Positions 6,696 through 12,426 of a stretch of 12,426 nt of DNA are shown piece by piece. The stretch is from Actinomycetes bacterium. GTDB taxonomy: Bacteria; Actinomycetota; Acidimicrobiia; Acidimicrobiales; RAAP-2. The DNA is taken from the NCBI GenBank assembly GCA_021777285.1, contig JAJYDR010000067.1, forward strand, positions 1 to 12,426. Reading direction: 5' to 3'. The position numbers and the translations under genes are program-made. Below the pieces are notes generated by a model that did no database searches, had not been told where the DNA came from, and saw only the letters and a list, made by a program, of their open reading frames with translations. Position 1 is the first letter of the stretch, and every line of letters starts with the position of its first letter.

Positions 6696-7346
6696 GTGGT
6701 GAGCGTGCGCCACCTCACCGCAGCGGATGTCGACGACGCCGTCACGCTCCACCTCGTCGTGCTCGACATGGAGTTCCTCTCACGATTCGGGCCCTCGTTC
6801 ATGCGCGCCTACTACCGGGCGTGGACGATGACGTCGGGATCGATGTCCTTCGTGGCGCTCGACGATGCTGGCGCGCTGGTCGGTGTCCTGCTTGGAGCGA
6901 CCGACCCCGCGACGCACGTGCGCGCGATGGTCCGCGAGCACGGCGTCGCGCTCGCTCGCGCCATCGTTATCGCCGCCGCCACACGACCCCGGCTGGCGAA
7001 GGACCTCGTGGTGACCCGGGCGGGCCGTTACGCGAGGGGCGTCGGTCGACTCCTCCTCGCGCGATTCCGACCTACCCAGGGCGCACCCATCGCCGACGCG
7101 CCACGGATCGGGGAGGTGACCCACGTGCTGGTCGACCCGGCGGCCCAGGGTGGTGGCGTCGGACGGACGTTGATCGACGCGGCGATCGCGTTTGCGCGCG
7201 AGGCTGGCGATGACGAACTGGTGCTCGTGACGCCGCCCGACCTCGCGGCGAGGCATTTCTACGAAGCGCTCGGCTGGCGCAGCGACGGGTCCATGACCAG
7301 CCGCAGCGGCGAGCCGTTCCTGCGTTACCGTTACTCGCTTCGTTGA
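6696..7346 (+). CDS. GNAT family N-acetyltransferase with a helical insertion
   Basis: This 216-residue protein has the GNAT fold that transfers an acyl group from acetyl-CoA to an amine. The CoA pyrophosphate loop is in VLVDPAAQGGGVGRTLIDAA (144-163, QGGGVG at 151-156), and the C-terminal motif is FYEALGW (188-194). Between the early strands (MSFVALDDAGALVGVLLG, 50-67) and the CoA motif lies a long Arg/Ala-rich helical stretch (about 74-135), longer than in minimal GNATs. The acceptor is unknown. The start is uncertain: GTG codons at 6696, 6699 and 6705 are all in frame and none has a clear ribosome binding site. It is divergent from the anchored hydrolase (124 bp between starts) and convergent with the SGNH esterase gene, one base between the stop codons. 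Confidence 0.86.
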   Translation: MVSVRHLTAADVDDAVTLHLVVLDMEFLSRFGPSFMRAYYRAWTMTSGSMSFVALDDAGALVGVLLGATDPATHVRAMVREHGVALARAIVIAAATRPRLAKDLVVTRAGRYARGVGRLLLARFRPTQGAPIADAPRIGEVTHVLVDPAAQGGGVGRTLIDAAIAFAREAGDDELVLVTPPDLAARHFYEALGWRSDGSMTSRSGEPFLRYRYSLR

Positions 7347-7347
7347 A

Positions 7348-9075
7348 TCAGCGTCGCGGGTTACGAGCGCGCGGGTTCGGTCCGTTGCGGGGCTGGGACG
7401 GCGGGGGCACGCGCGGGTAGGAGACCACGCGCATGGCGCGGCGCCGCTCGCGGCGCCGCTTCGCCACTCGACGGCGAGCGACGAGTGCGAGGACGCCGGC
7501 GATCACCACGAGCGCGGCCAGCAACCAAATCGCCAGGGAACGGGCGCTGCGTAGGAGCGATGAGGGAGTGGTCGTGGTCGTGGTCGCCACGGTCGTGGTG
7601 GTGGGTGCCACGGTCGTGGTCGTCGTTGGCACCGCTGTCGCGAGGACGGCCGAGGCCACCTTGGCCGCGGCGCAGCCCGGTGTCGGCGTGGCGGTCAACA
7701 CCGGTGGGTTCAGTGGAGCGTCGGGCAGACCGAAGAGCTGGGTGGAGATGGCGTTGGCCATGGCGGTCTCGCCAGCCACATTCGGGTGGAGGTGGTCGGG
7801 GTTGAAGTACGGCGCGAAGGGCGTGTTCGGATTGCAGTAACCGTTGTAGACGTCGGCCATCACCGCGGCGAGGTTGATCACGCCGGTGAAGCCAGTGTGA
7901 GCCGATAACAGCCATGCGTTCACCGCACTCATCACGGACTGTTCCGACGGGCCCCAGTACTCGGGCAGGTCGTGGTCCTGCTTCGTCGACGTCGCGCGCG
8001 GCAGCAGGGTGATGGCGTAGACGTTGAGGCCCTGGGCGCGAACCTGGGCCGCCACCGTGCGAAGGCCCGTCTCGATCGCGGCGGCGGTCCCGTAGGGCGG
8101 GATGGGCTTGCCCGCCACGCCGCCGGCCCCGAACCAGATGTCGTTGGTGCCGAGCAGGACGACGACGTCCTTCACGCCCGGCCAGGCGAGCGCGTCGGTC
8201 GCGAGCCGCGTCACACCGGGTACGCCGCCGGAGTTCGTGGCGTAGGAGGTCCCGGGTGGAAAGACGGTCAAGGTGTTGCCGGCGATCCCCTCGTTGACGA
8301 CCGACATCTGGTCGGTCGCGGGTAATCGGTCGATCCGTTGCTGCAGGGCGTTCACCCAGCTGAAGCCATTGTTCTCGTAGCCGTACCCGTCGGTGATGGA
8401 GTCGCCGAAGGCGACGATCGCACCTTGAGCCGGCGAATTCGCGACCGCCACCCCGGAGAGCCAGCGTACGTAAGCGCCGGTCAACTGGGGGTTGAAGCTC
8501 TGACTAGTCGGGTCGGTCGTGTGGTTACCAATCCCGTTGCTCGTCGCCCACGTATTGACGTCCCCGGTGCAGCAGTAGTGCACGCTCACCGTCGCCCACC
8601 CCGAGACGGCGATGGAGACGGCAATCTTCTCGTTAGCGTGTACCACCATGGCGACGGGATTGCTCGTGACCTGTCCGTGTGCGGGTATCGTCACGGCCCG
8701 CTGCCCGTTGGCGAACGTGACCGGGACGAAGGAACCGGCGACGACGGTGGGCCCGCTCTGGTCGACGCCGACGGTGACGGCACCGAAGGTGGTCGGGGTG
8801 GCGCTCCAAAGGTTGGAGAAGGTCAACTCCACCGAGCTCCCGGCGACCGCTACCGTCGCGGTGTCGCGCACCGTCGAGTTGTACGTCGCGCCGAGGGCGA
8901 GGTCCATCGGCGACGTCCACGTCACCTGCCAACCCGGTGTCGCGCCGCTCGGCGTGGCGACAGCGAGTGACGCGAGCAGGAATATGGCGCTGACCAGGAG
9001 TCCGAGCACGGTCGGCGGTCGGAACCGGCCTGGAACTCGGCGGTTGGCCGGCGTGCGCGCCACTACCTCCACCAC
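7348..9075 (-). CDS. Surface-anchored SGNH/GDSL hydrolase
   Basis: This 575-residue exported enzyme has a signal peptide (basic start, hydrophobic 22-40, likely cut after PSGA). A beta-rich domain follows (about 48-210, containing VHYCCTGDV), then the SGNH catalytic domain. Block I is AFGDSITDGYG with Ser226, block II is NEGIAGNTL (Gly265), block III is LLGTNDIW (Asn311) and block V is NPDHLHP with Asp427 and His430. A Thr-rich spacer (484-503), one membrane helix (about 514-533) and a long Arg-rich cytoplasmic tail (534-575) follow. This family hydrolyses esters of polysaccharides or lipids; the two-domain form is common in actinobacteria but its substrate is not established. The GTG at 9075 is the longest start; the GTGs at 9072 and 9063 are also possible, with GGAGG only 2 bases before the last. 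The tail replaces the LPxTG sorting signal used by other wall proteins. Confidence 0.92.
   Translation of the reverse strand: MVEVVARTPANRRVPGRFRPPTVLGLLVSAIFLLASLAVATPSGATPGWQVTWTSPMDLALGATYNSTVRDTATVAVAGSSVELTFSNLWSATPTTFGAVTVGVDQSGPTVVAGSFVPVTFANGQRAVTIPAHGQVTSNPVAMVVHANEKIAVSIAVSGWATVSVHYCCTGDVNTWATSNGIGNHTTDPTSQSFNPQLTGAYVRWLSGVAVANSPAQGAIVAFGDSITDGYGYENNGFSWVNALQQRIDRLPATDQMSVVNEGIAGNTLTVFPPGTSYATNSGGVPGVTRLATDALAWPGVKDVVVLLGTNDIWFGAGGVAGKPIPPYGTAAAIETGLRTVAAQVRAQGLNVYAITLLPRATSTKQDHDLPEYWGPSEQSVMSAVNAWLLSAHTGFTGVINLAAVMADVYNGYCNPNTPFAPYFNPDHLHPNVAGETAMANAISTQLFGLPDAPLNPPVLTATPTPGCAAAKVASAVLATAVPTTTTTVAPTTTTVATTTTTTPSSLLRSARSLAIWLLAALVVIAGVLALVARRRVAKRRRERRRAMRVVSYPRVPPPSQPRNGPNPRARNPRR
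7586..7620 (-). repeat. Short in-gene repeat encoding the Thr-rich spacer
   Basis: GCCACGGTCGTGGT occurs at 7586-7599 and again at 7607-7620, a 21-bp period that equals seven codons. It lies in a wider GTGGTC-rich stretch (about 7568-7629) and encodes the TTTTVAP-type spacer of the SGNH hydrolase. It is a coding low-complexity repeat, not an array, and could vary in copy number by slippage. Confidence 0.6.
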
Positions 9076-9221
9076 GCCCTACTCAGCGACAGTTGACGGT
9101 CCTGCGAGCGTCCACCCGCCAACCTGTCCGTCGCAGTTCGTCGCACACATAGCTGCTCAAGCCTACCGGCCATCGTCGGAGTGGACGATTGACTCGCGTG
9201 CTCGACGTTTACTGTCGTTCA
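9076..9221. other. Intergenic gap between the kinase-like and SGNH genes
   Basis: This stretch of 146 bases separates two minus-strand genes and must hold any separate promoter of the SGNH hydrolase. I see no small reading frame with a ribosome binding site, no stem followed by a T-run on the minus strand, and no -35/-10 pair I would defend. A TAGGCT hexamer near the middle of the minus strand is the only -10-like site. Confidence 0.4.
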
Positions 9222-9767
9222 CTACTTGACGCGGGCCTCGTCGCAACGGGTGAGGATCGCCTCGACCGTGGCCGCCGGCGACAGGTCCGACGTGTCGAGC
9301 CAGAGCCCGCGCCGAGGGGTGGTCTCCTCGAACATCGTCGCGAGTGCGTCGACTTCCCAGCCGTTGCCGTATCCCACCTTGGAGCGATCGCGTTCCCGTC
9401 GAGCGACCACGTCAGGCCGAGGCACGAGTACGACGACGAAGAGTGGCGAGACGTCGAGGAGGTCGATGACCTCGGGCAGGGCCTCGCCCACGAAGATGTC
9501 TTGGAGGACCACGGTGAAGCCATCACGCCAGTACTCGTTCGCGACCATCGCCGCGAGTCGTTTGCGCAGGTCGAGCTGGCGCCGGGCTTCGTGGCCGAGA
9601 CTGGGTTCGATGGGGTCTCGTCCCGTCACGATCATCCTTCGGAACACGTCTCCACGCAGGTGGACTCCGCGATCGAAGCGACGGACGAGCAGATCGGCGA
9701 TCGTTGACTTCCCCGATGCCATCACGCCCGTGATCAGAAATCCGCCGCCGTCGTACCGAGCCGTCAT
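9222..9767 (-). CDS. P-loop kinase-like protein (AAA_33 / phosphotransferase type)
   Basis: This 181-residue cytoplasmic protein has a single P-loop kinase fold. The Walker A motif is GVMASGKST (14-22), followed by HLRGDVFRRM with D40, VVLQDIFVG (87-94) and an Arg-rich lid (ARRERDRSKVGYG, 122-134), ending with GLWLDTSDLSP. Similar small proteins of the AAA_33 and chloramphenicol-phosphotransferase-like groups phosphorylate small hydroxylated molecules, but this branch is uncharacterised as far as I know. The ATG at 9767 is preferred over an in-frame ATG at 9791 because most relatives begin a few residues before the GGFLITG strand. A CAGAAT hexamer lies 7 bases before it, which could be a weak leaderless -10 box. 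The gene is followed by 146 bp of apparently empty sequence and then the SGNH gene on the same strand. Confidence 0.82.
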   Translation of the reverse strand: MTARYDGGGFLITGVMASGKSTIADLLVRRFDRGVHLRGDVFRRMIVTGRDPIEPSLGHEARRQLDLRKRLAAMVANEYWRDGFTVVLQDIFVGEALPEVIDLLDVSPLFVVVLVPRPDVVARRERDRSKVGYGNGWEVDALATMFEETTPRRGLWLDTSDLSPAATVEAILTRCDEARVK

Positions 9768-9816
9768 GGCTCCGATTCTGTCTCGGCCCATCCCATGTTG
9801 GGTGGCGGCGGCGTGG

Positions 9817-9839
9817 ACCGAGCGGTGCCGCTCAACGGT
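9817..9839. promoter_or_regulatory. Inverted repeat in divergent region, candidate operator
   Basis: GAGCGG (9820-9825) and CCGCTC (9828-9833) flank two bases, and ACCG (9817-9820) / CGGT (9836-9839) extend the symmetry past a two-base bulge. It lies about 50 bp upstream of the kinase-like gene and about 150 bp upstream of the SHOCT gene. The position suits an operator, but binding is not shown. Confidence 0.3.
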
Positions 9840-9919
9840 CGACGGGCCGTGACTCGTCCACTGGTACGAGACCTACCCCCGGCGACTCGAACCGAAGAAT
9901 CGAATAAGAAGTGGGTCGC

Positions 9920-9940
9920 GTCGCGGTGATGTGCCGCGAC
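9920..9940. promoter_or_regulatory. 7-bp inverted repeat upstream of the SHOCT gene
   Basis: GTCGCGG (9920-9926) and CCGCGAC (9934-9940) are perfect inverted copies separated by TGATGTG. A 21-bp site with 7-bp arms, 51 bp before the SHOCT start, could be a dimer-binding operator or, if transcribed, a stem-loop in the leader. Confidence 0.4.
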
Positions 9941-9957
9941 AATGGGTGTGTTTCTCG

Positions 9958-9973
9958 TTGGTCGACGGACCAA
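9958..9973 (+). promoter_or_regulatory. Stem-loop next to the SHOCT ribosome binding site
   Basis: TTGGTC (9958-9963) and GACCAA (9968-9973) form a perfect 6-bp stem with the loop GACG. The stem ends directly before the GAAAGG (9974-9979) that would serve as ribosome binding site for the ATG at 9992. It might tune translation or stabilise the 5' end. No T-run follows, so it is not a terminator. Confidence 0.4.
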
Positions 9974-9991
9974 GAAAGGCGGATTCGCACC

Positions 9992-10297
9992 ATGCCACCA
10001 GACGCACCGCAACCGGGTTTCGGCGGTCCCTTCTTCAACGGCGGGATGCATCACGGTCTGGGACTTCGCGGCGGGCTCTTCCTCGTCTTCCTCGCCATCT
10101 TGCTGATCGTCGCGATCGCCGCCTTGCTGCTCTCGATGTCCCGGCGTCGTGACGAGTCGCGTCGTGACCTGAACGATGATCATGGCTCGAGAAATCCGAG
10201 CAGCGCACTCGGGATCCTTGACGAGCGCCTCGCGCGCGGCGACATCGATGTCGATGAGTACACGAGCCGGCGCAACGTCTTGTCGGGTCAGGTGTAA
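9992..10297 (+). CDS. Small membrane protein with C-terminal SHOCT domain
   Basis: This 101-residue protein has a Gly/Pro/Phe-rich start (PPDAPQPGFGGPFF), one hydrophobic helix (about 28-48), a basic and acidic linker (SRRRDESRRDLNDD) and a C-terminal segment ILDERLARGDIDVDEYTSRR (75-94). That last segment has the pattern of SHOCT, a short helical domain thought to mediate oligomerisation (Leu repeat, G-x-I, D/E-E-Y/F). Such one-helix SHOCT proteins are frequent and mostly uncharacterised. The ATG at 9992 is chosen because upstream codons in the frame give a non-hydrophobic, unlikely extension and because GAAAGG lies 12 bases before it. Two inverted repeats precede the gene. The GH25-like gene follows 139 bp later, apparently with its own promoter. 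Confidence 0.78.
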   Translation: MPPDAPQPGFGGPFFNGGMHHGLGLRGGLFLVFLAILLIVAIAALLLSMSRRRDESRRDLNDDHGSRNPSSALGILDERLARGDIDVDEYTSRRNVLSGQV

Positions 10298-10349
10298 TCG
10301 AGCACGTTTGCGGGCCCCACGGTCGGTCGAGGATGCACGTGAACCGAAC

Positions 10350-10378
10350 TCGACACGGTGCGACGGCTCCACTACGCT
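10350..10378 (+). promoter_or_regulatory. Candidate sigma-70 type promoter of the GH25-like gene
   Basis: TCGACA (10350-10355) and TACGCT (10373-10378) are spaced by exactly 17 bases. The first differs from TTGACA by one base and the second fits the TAnnnT pattern of actinobacterial -10 boxes. Transcription would start near 10385, giving a leader of about 50 bases that ends in the GGGGGGG ribosome binding site. Confidence 0.5.
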
Positions 10379-10425
10379 GACGCGATAGTCGGTCGAGCCG
10401 CGACGTATGGCGACGACGTGTTCAT

Positions 10426-10432
10426 GGGGGGG
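10426..10432 (+). promoter_or_regulatory. Ribosome binding site GGGGGGG deciding the GH25-like start
   Basis: A run of seven G lies 4 bases before the ATG at 10437 and selects it over codons upstream in the same frame. Starting here also places the basic signal-peptide head (MKSSSPRRS) at the N terminus. Confidence 0.5.
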
Positions 10433-10436
10433 CAAC

Positions 10437-11237
10437 ATGAAGTCGAGCAGTCCACGACGGTCGCTGGTCGCGAGAGCCGGTGCGATGGTCGCACTCGTCG
10501 CGATGACGGGATTCGTGCCGTTGGCGTCGCCCGCGGGGGCGTCGACGTACTCTTACTCTGGCACCGGCTACGATGCGTCCTATCCGCAGGGGTCGTCGAC
10601 GCCTCCTCAGGGCTTGAGTTTTGCCATTATCGGCGTCACCCACGGCCGACCGTTCACCACGAACCAGTACGCGTCAAAGCAGTGGAACGCTGCGCCAACT
10701 GGCTCTCGTTCGTTGTACTTCAACACGGGCTACGCCCTAGCCTACGCGAAGTCCGACACCGGCAACTGCAAGACCGATTCAAGGACGTTTCAACCGAGCG
10801 CCACGGGGCACACACTCTCGGCGCTGCAGGCGGCCTGGGCCATCGGCTGCAGCGAGGCCGACTGGGCGGTGAGTGTCGAACCGGGTACACCGGTGATGTG
10901 GTGGGCCGACGTCGAGACCGGCAACAGCTGGTCGACGGATACCGCACTCAACCAGGCGACCATTACGGGTATGGCGTATGAGTTCACCAACGCGAACGTT
11001 CCTGTCCCGTTTGGCATTTACTCCACGCCGTCGATGTGGGCGTCTATCACGGGGCCGAATTTCGCCGTCTCCGGGGTCGCCGGTGACTGGCAGGCGGGAT
11101 TGACGGCGTGCCCAACCTCGACTTCGGGCTTCACGTTGTTACCTTCCGGTTCAACCGCGCCGCTGTTGGTAGCCCAGACGGGCACGCTCACGGGCGGCGG
11201 TGGCGCAATCTACGACAAGGATCAGGGCTGCCAGTAG
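10437..11237 (+). CDS. Secreted GH25-like (lysozyme-type) glycoside hydrolase-like protein
   Basis: This 266-residue protein has a classical signal peptide (basic SPRR, hydrophobic 17-30, likely cut near SPAGA at 31-35). The mature part looks like a single TIM-barrel domain of the GH25 kind. GYDASYPQG (44-52) resembles the first-strand Asp motif, SFAIIGVTHG (61-70) the second strand, and WWADVETGNSW (155-165) contains D158 and E160, matching the catalytic D-x-E pair. NVPVPFGIYST (187-197) and GDWQAG (216-221) resemble late barrel strands. GH25 enzymes cut the MurNAc-GlcNAc bond of peptidoglycan, but relatives with diverged loops act elsewhere, so activity is inferred. Cysteines C111, C138, C225 and C265 could form disulfides. 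There is no wall-binding domain. It ends 78 bp before the convergent permease gene. Confidence 0.75.
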   Translation: MKSSSPRRSLVARAGAMVALVAMTGFVPLASPAGASTYSYSGTGYDASYPQGSSTPPQGLSFAIIGVTHGRPFTTNQYASKQWNAAPTGSRSLYFNTGYALAYAKSDTGNCKTDSRTFQPSATGHTLSALQAAWAIGCSEADWAVSVEPGTPVMWWADVETGNSWSTDTALNQATITGMAYEFTNANVPVPFGIYSTPSMWASITGPNFAVSGVAGDWQAGLTACPTSTSGFTLLPSGSTAPLLVAQTGTLTGGGGAIYDKDQGCQ

Positions 11238-11315
11238 CGATTGATCCATCGCATCGATCGACCATGCACGGACGTCAGTTCTCGCCGACGTCGGCCGGAC
11301 GGTGACCGCCACGCT

Positions 11316-12104
11316 TCAAGGTACGAGGATGCAACGGAAGCGATTGGCGGCGACGCGCAATCCGACGAGGGCGAGCACGATGAGGTAGGCGATGCGCCCG
11401 AGCATCACCCACTGGAACACGCCGAGGGAGAGGCCGCGAAGCAGCGCCGCGGACTGATAGAGGGGCGAGATGGCGACGATGGCGCCAAGCCAGTGCGGAT
11501 AGAGCGAGATCGGAAAGAACGTCGCGGAGAAGAGGAATATCGGCAGCTGGACGAGGGTGACCAGGTCGAAGTCCTGCCAGGACCGGACGTAGGTGCAGGC
11601 GGCTAGGCCGATGGCGCTGAACGTGAGGCTCGTGAGGATGGCCGCGGGCCAGCACAGCACGACCCAGGCGCTGCCGGCGTCGCCGAGCAGCACCATGCAG
11701 ACGATGAAGGACGCGCCGTAGGCGCCGGCTCGTGCGAGGGCCCACCAGACCTCACCGAGGGCGACGTCGGTCACGTCGAGCGGCGTCGAGAGTATCGCGT
11801 CGTAGGAGTGGGAGATCTTCAGTCGGAAGAACGTGTTGAAGATCGTGTCGATCATCGCGCCGTTCATCGCCGATGTCGCGAGCATGCCGGGCGCGACGAA
11901 GGTCGCGTAGCTCACGACGTGGCCACCGACCCGAAGCGGACCGACCAGGTGATTGAGTCCGAGGCCGATGCTGAGCAGGTAGAAGAGGGGCTCGAAGAAT
12001 CCCGAGATCAACATCAACCACTGCGACCGGTAGACCGTGAGGTTCCGTTCGAAGACCCGCAGGGACCTTCGAGAGCCGAACCGGGGCAGCGTTCGGGTGA
12101 GCAC
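11316..12104 (-). CDS. ABC-2 type transporter permease (second of a tandem pair)
   Basis: This 262-residue membrane protein belongs to the ABC-2/NodJ/DrrB permease family. A cytoplasmic amphipathic start (RRSLRVFERNLTVYRSQW) leads to about six hydrophobic helices (about 29-50, 64-85, 121-145, 147-170, 180-198 and 232-252). Family landmarks are YATFVAPGMLA (66-76), ISHSYDAILSTPLDVTDVALGE (two adjoining parts, 97-118) and LFSATFFPISLYP (191-203). Such permeases form the channel of exporters for polysaccharides, drugs or lipids together with a separate ATPase. The GTG start overlaps the upstream TAG stop in TAGTG, so the two permeases are translationally coupled. It is paralogous to the upstream partner. 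The cargo is unknown. It converges with the GH25-like gene. Confidence 0.9.
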   Translation of the reverse strand: MLTRTLPRFGSRRSLRVFERNLTVYRSQWLMLISGFFEPLFYLLSIGLGLNHLVGPLRVGGHVVSYATFVAPGMLATSAMNGAMIDTIFNTFFRLKISHSYDAILSTPLDVTDVALGEVWWALARAGAYGASFIVCMVLLGDAGSAWVVLCWPAAILTSLTFSAIGLAACTYVRSWQDFDLVTLVQLPIFLFSATFFPISLYPHWLGAIVAISPLYQSAALLRGLSLGVFQWVMLGRIAYLIVLALVGLRVAANRFRCILVP

Positions 12105-12426
12105 TAGTCCACCAACCGGCGTCGCAGCGTCCGTCGGCCCCAGAGAACACCGGCGACCGCGAGTGCGAGCAGCATCGTCAGGTGTCCGAGGGTGGGCAGC
12201 AGCGGCCACTCGCCGAAGGCGGCCGACCGCGCGAGGGCGACCCCGTGATAGAGCGGGACGAACTGCACCACAGGGCGTAGGTACCCGGGGTAGGCGCTGA
12301 CGGGGTAGAAGGTCGCCGAGAAGAGGAACATCGGCACGATCGCGAAGCGGTAGATCGCGACGAATGACGCGTCGGACTGGACCGAGGCGGCGTAGGCGAC
12401 GAAGGGCGCGGCGAAGGCCAAGGTGA
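12104..12426 (-). CDS. ABC-2 type transporter permease (first of the pair, N-terminus beyond window)
   Basis: Only the last 107 or so residues are visible; the frame is open at the right edge. It contains a hydrophobic segment, MFLFSATFYPVSAYPGYL, then FVPLYHGVALARS, a final membrane helix (HLTMLLALAVAGVLWG) and the basic tail RRTLRRRLVD. The FLFSATFxPxSxYP-x-L plus PLYxxxAL pattern is shared with the downstream permease, so the two come from a duplication. Its TAG stop shares one base with the GTG of the next gene. An ATP-binding subunit is expected further upstream on this strand, outside the window, as is usual for ABC-2 exporters with two different permeases. Confidence 0.85.
   Translation of the reverse strand, partial: TLAFAAPFVAYAASVQSDASFVAIYRFAIVPMFLFSATFYPVSAYPGYLRPVVQFVPLYHGVALARSAAFGEWPLLPTLGHLTMLLALAVAGVLWGRRTLRRRLVD

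Noticed and set aside
7568..7629. GTGGTC-rich repeats as a possible CRISPR or regulatory array
   Set aside because: They are in frame, encode a Thr-rich spacer, and have no spacers or regular unit beyond the 21-bp coding period.
9196..9221. CGAC...GTCG hairpin after the kinase-like gene as a terminator
   Set aside because: The stem is only 4-5 bp and has no U-tract on the minus strand.
9880..9900. GGTTCGAGTCGCC on the minus strand resembling a tRNA T-loop
   Set aside because: The five bases on either side do not pair as a T-stem and no acceptor, D or anticodon arms can be built around it.
11238..11315. Possible bidirectional terminator between the GH25-like and permease genes
   Set aside because: Only short self-complementary pieces such as ATCGAT are present, with no GC stem followed by a T-run on either strand.

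Overview
The window is a high-GC bacterial chromosome segment with dense, short-spaced genes, frequent GTG starts, Thr-rich spacers in surface proteins (for example a run of TTTTTVAPTTTT type) and at least one likely leaderless gene. This fits Actinomycetota. The Thr-rich exported proteins and the HVHV-type membrane protein at the left edge make Acidimicrobiia my best guess, but that is inference and not proven by any marker gene. I see no rRNA, tRNA, CRISPR array, insertion sequence or phage gene. No stretch over 300 bases lacks a gene.

Layout. 1-302 (minus): truncated membrane-anchored protein of unknown function, divergent from 420-740 (plus), a MazG-type nucleotide pyrophosphohydrolase. 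840-2795 (plus): a large OYE/trimethylamine-dehydrogenase/FadH-type iron-sulfur flavoenzyme. 2830-4548 (plus): a DUF885 metallopeptidase-like protein, close enough (34 bp) to share its transcript. 4736-5485 (plus): SAM-dependent methyltransferase behind a structured 186-bp leader. It converges with no gap on 5486-6571 (minus), a membrane-anchored alpha/beta hydrolase. Divergent from that is 6696-7346 (plus), a GNAT acetyltransferase, which converges one base away on 7348-9075 (minus), a surface-anchored SGNH/GDSL esterase. 9222-9767 (minus): a P-loop kinase-like protein. After a 224-bp divergent region rich in inverted repeats come 9992-10297 (plus), a small SHOCT membrane protein, and 10437-11237 (plus), a secreted GH25-like glycoside hydrolase. 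Converging on it from the right edge are two tandem, translationally coupled ABC-2 permeases (11316-12104 and 12104 to beyond 12426, minus); their ATPase is probably just outside the window.

How it fits together. The left third is metabolic (nucleotide sanitation, flavin redox, peptidase-like, methyltransfer). The right two thirds have an envelope theme: two anchored hydrolases, a secreted lysozyme-like protein, a small membrane protein and a two-permease exporter. No clear pathway joins them, and I see no convincing defence, toxin-antitoxin or biosynthetic system. The most interesting non-coding signals are the hairpin-rich leaders of the methyltransferase and of the SHOCT gene.
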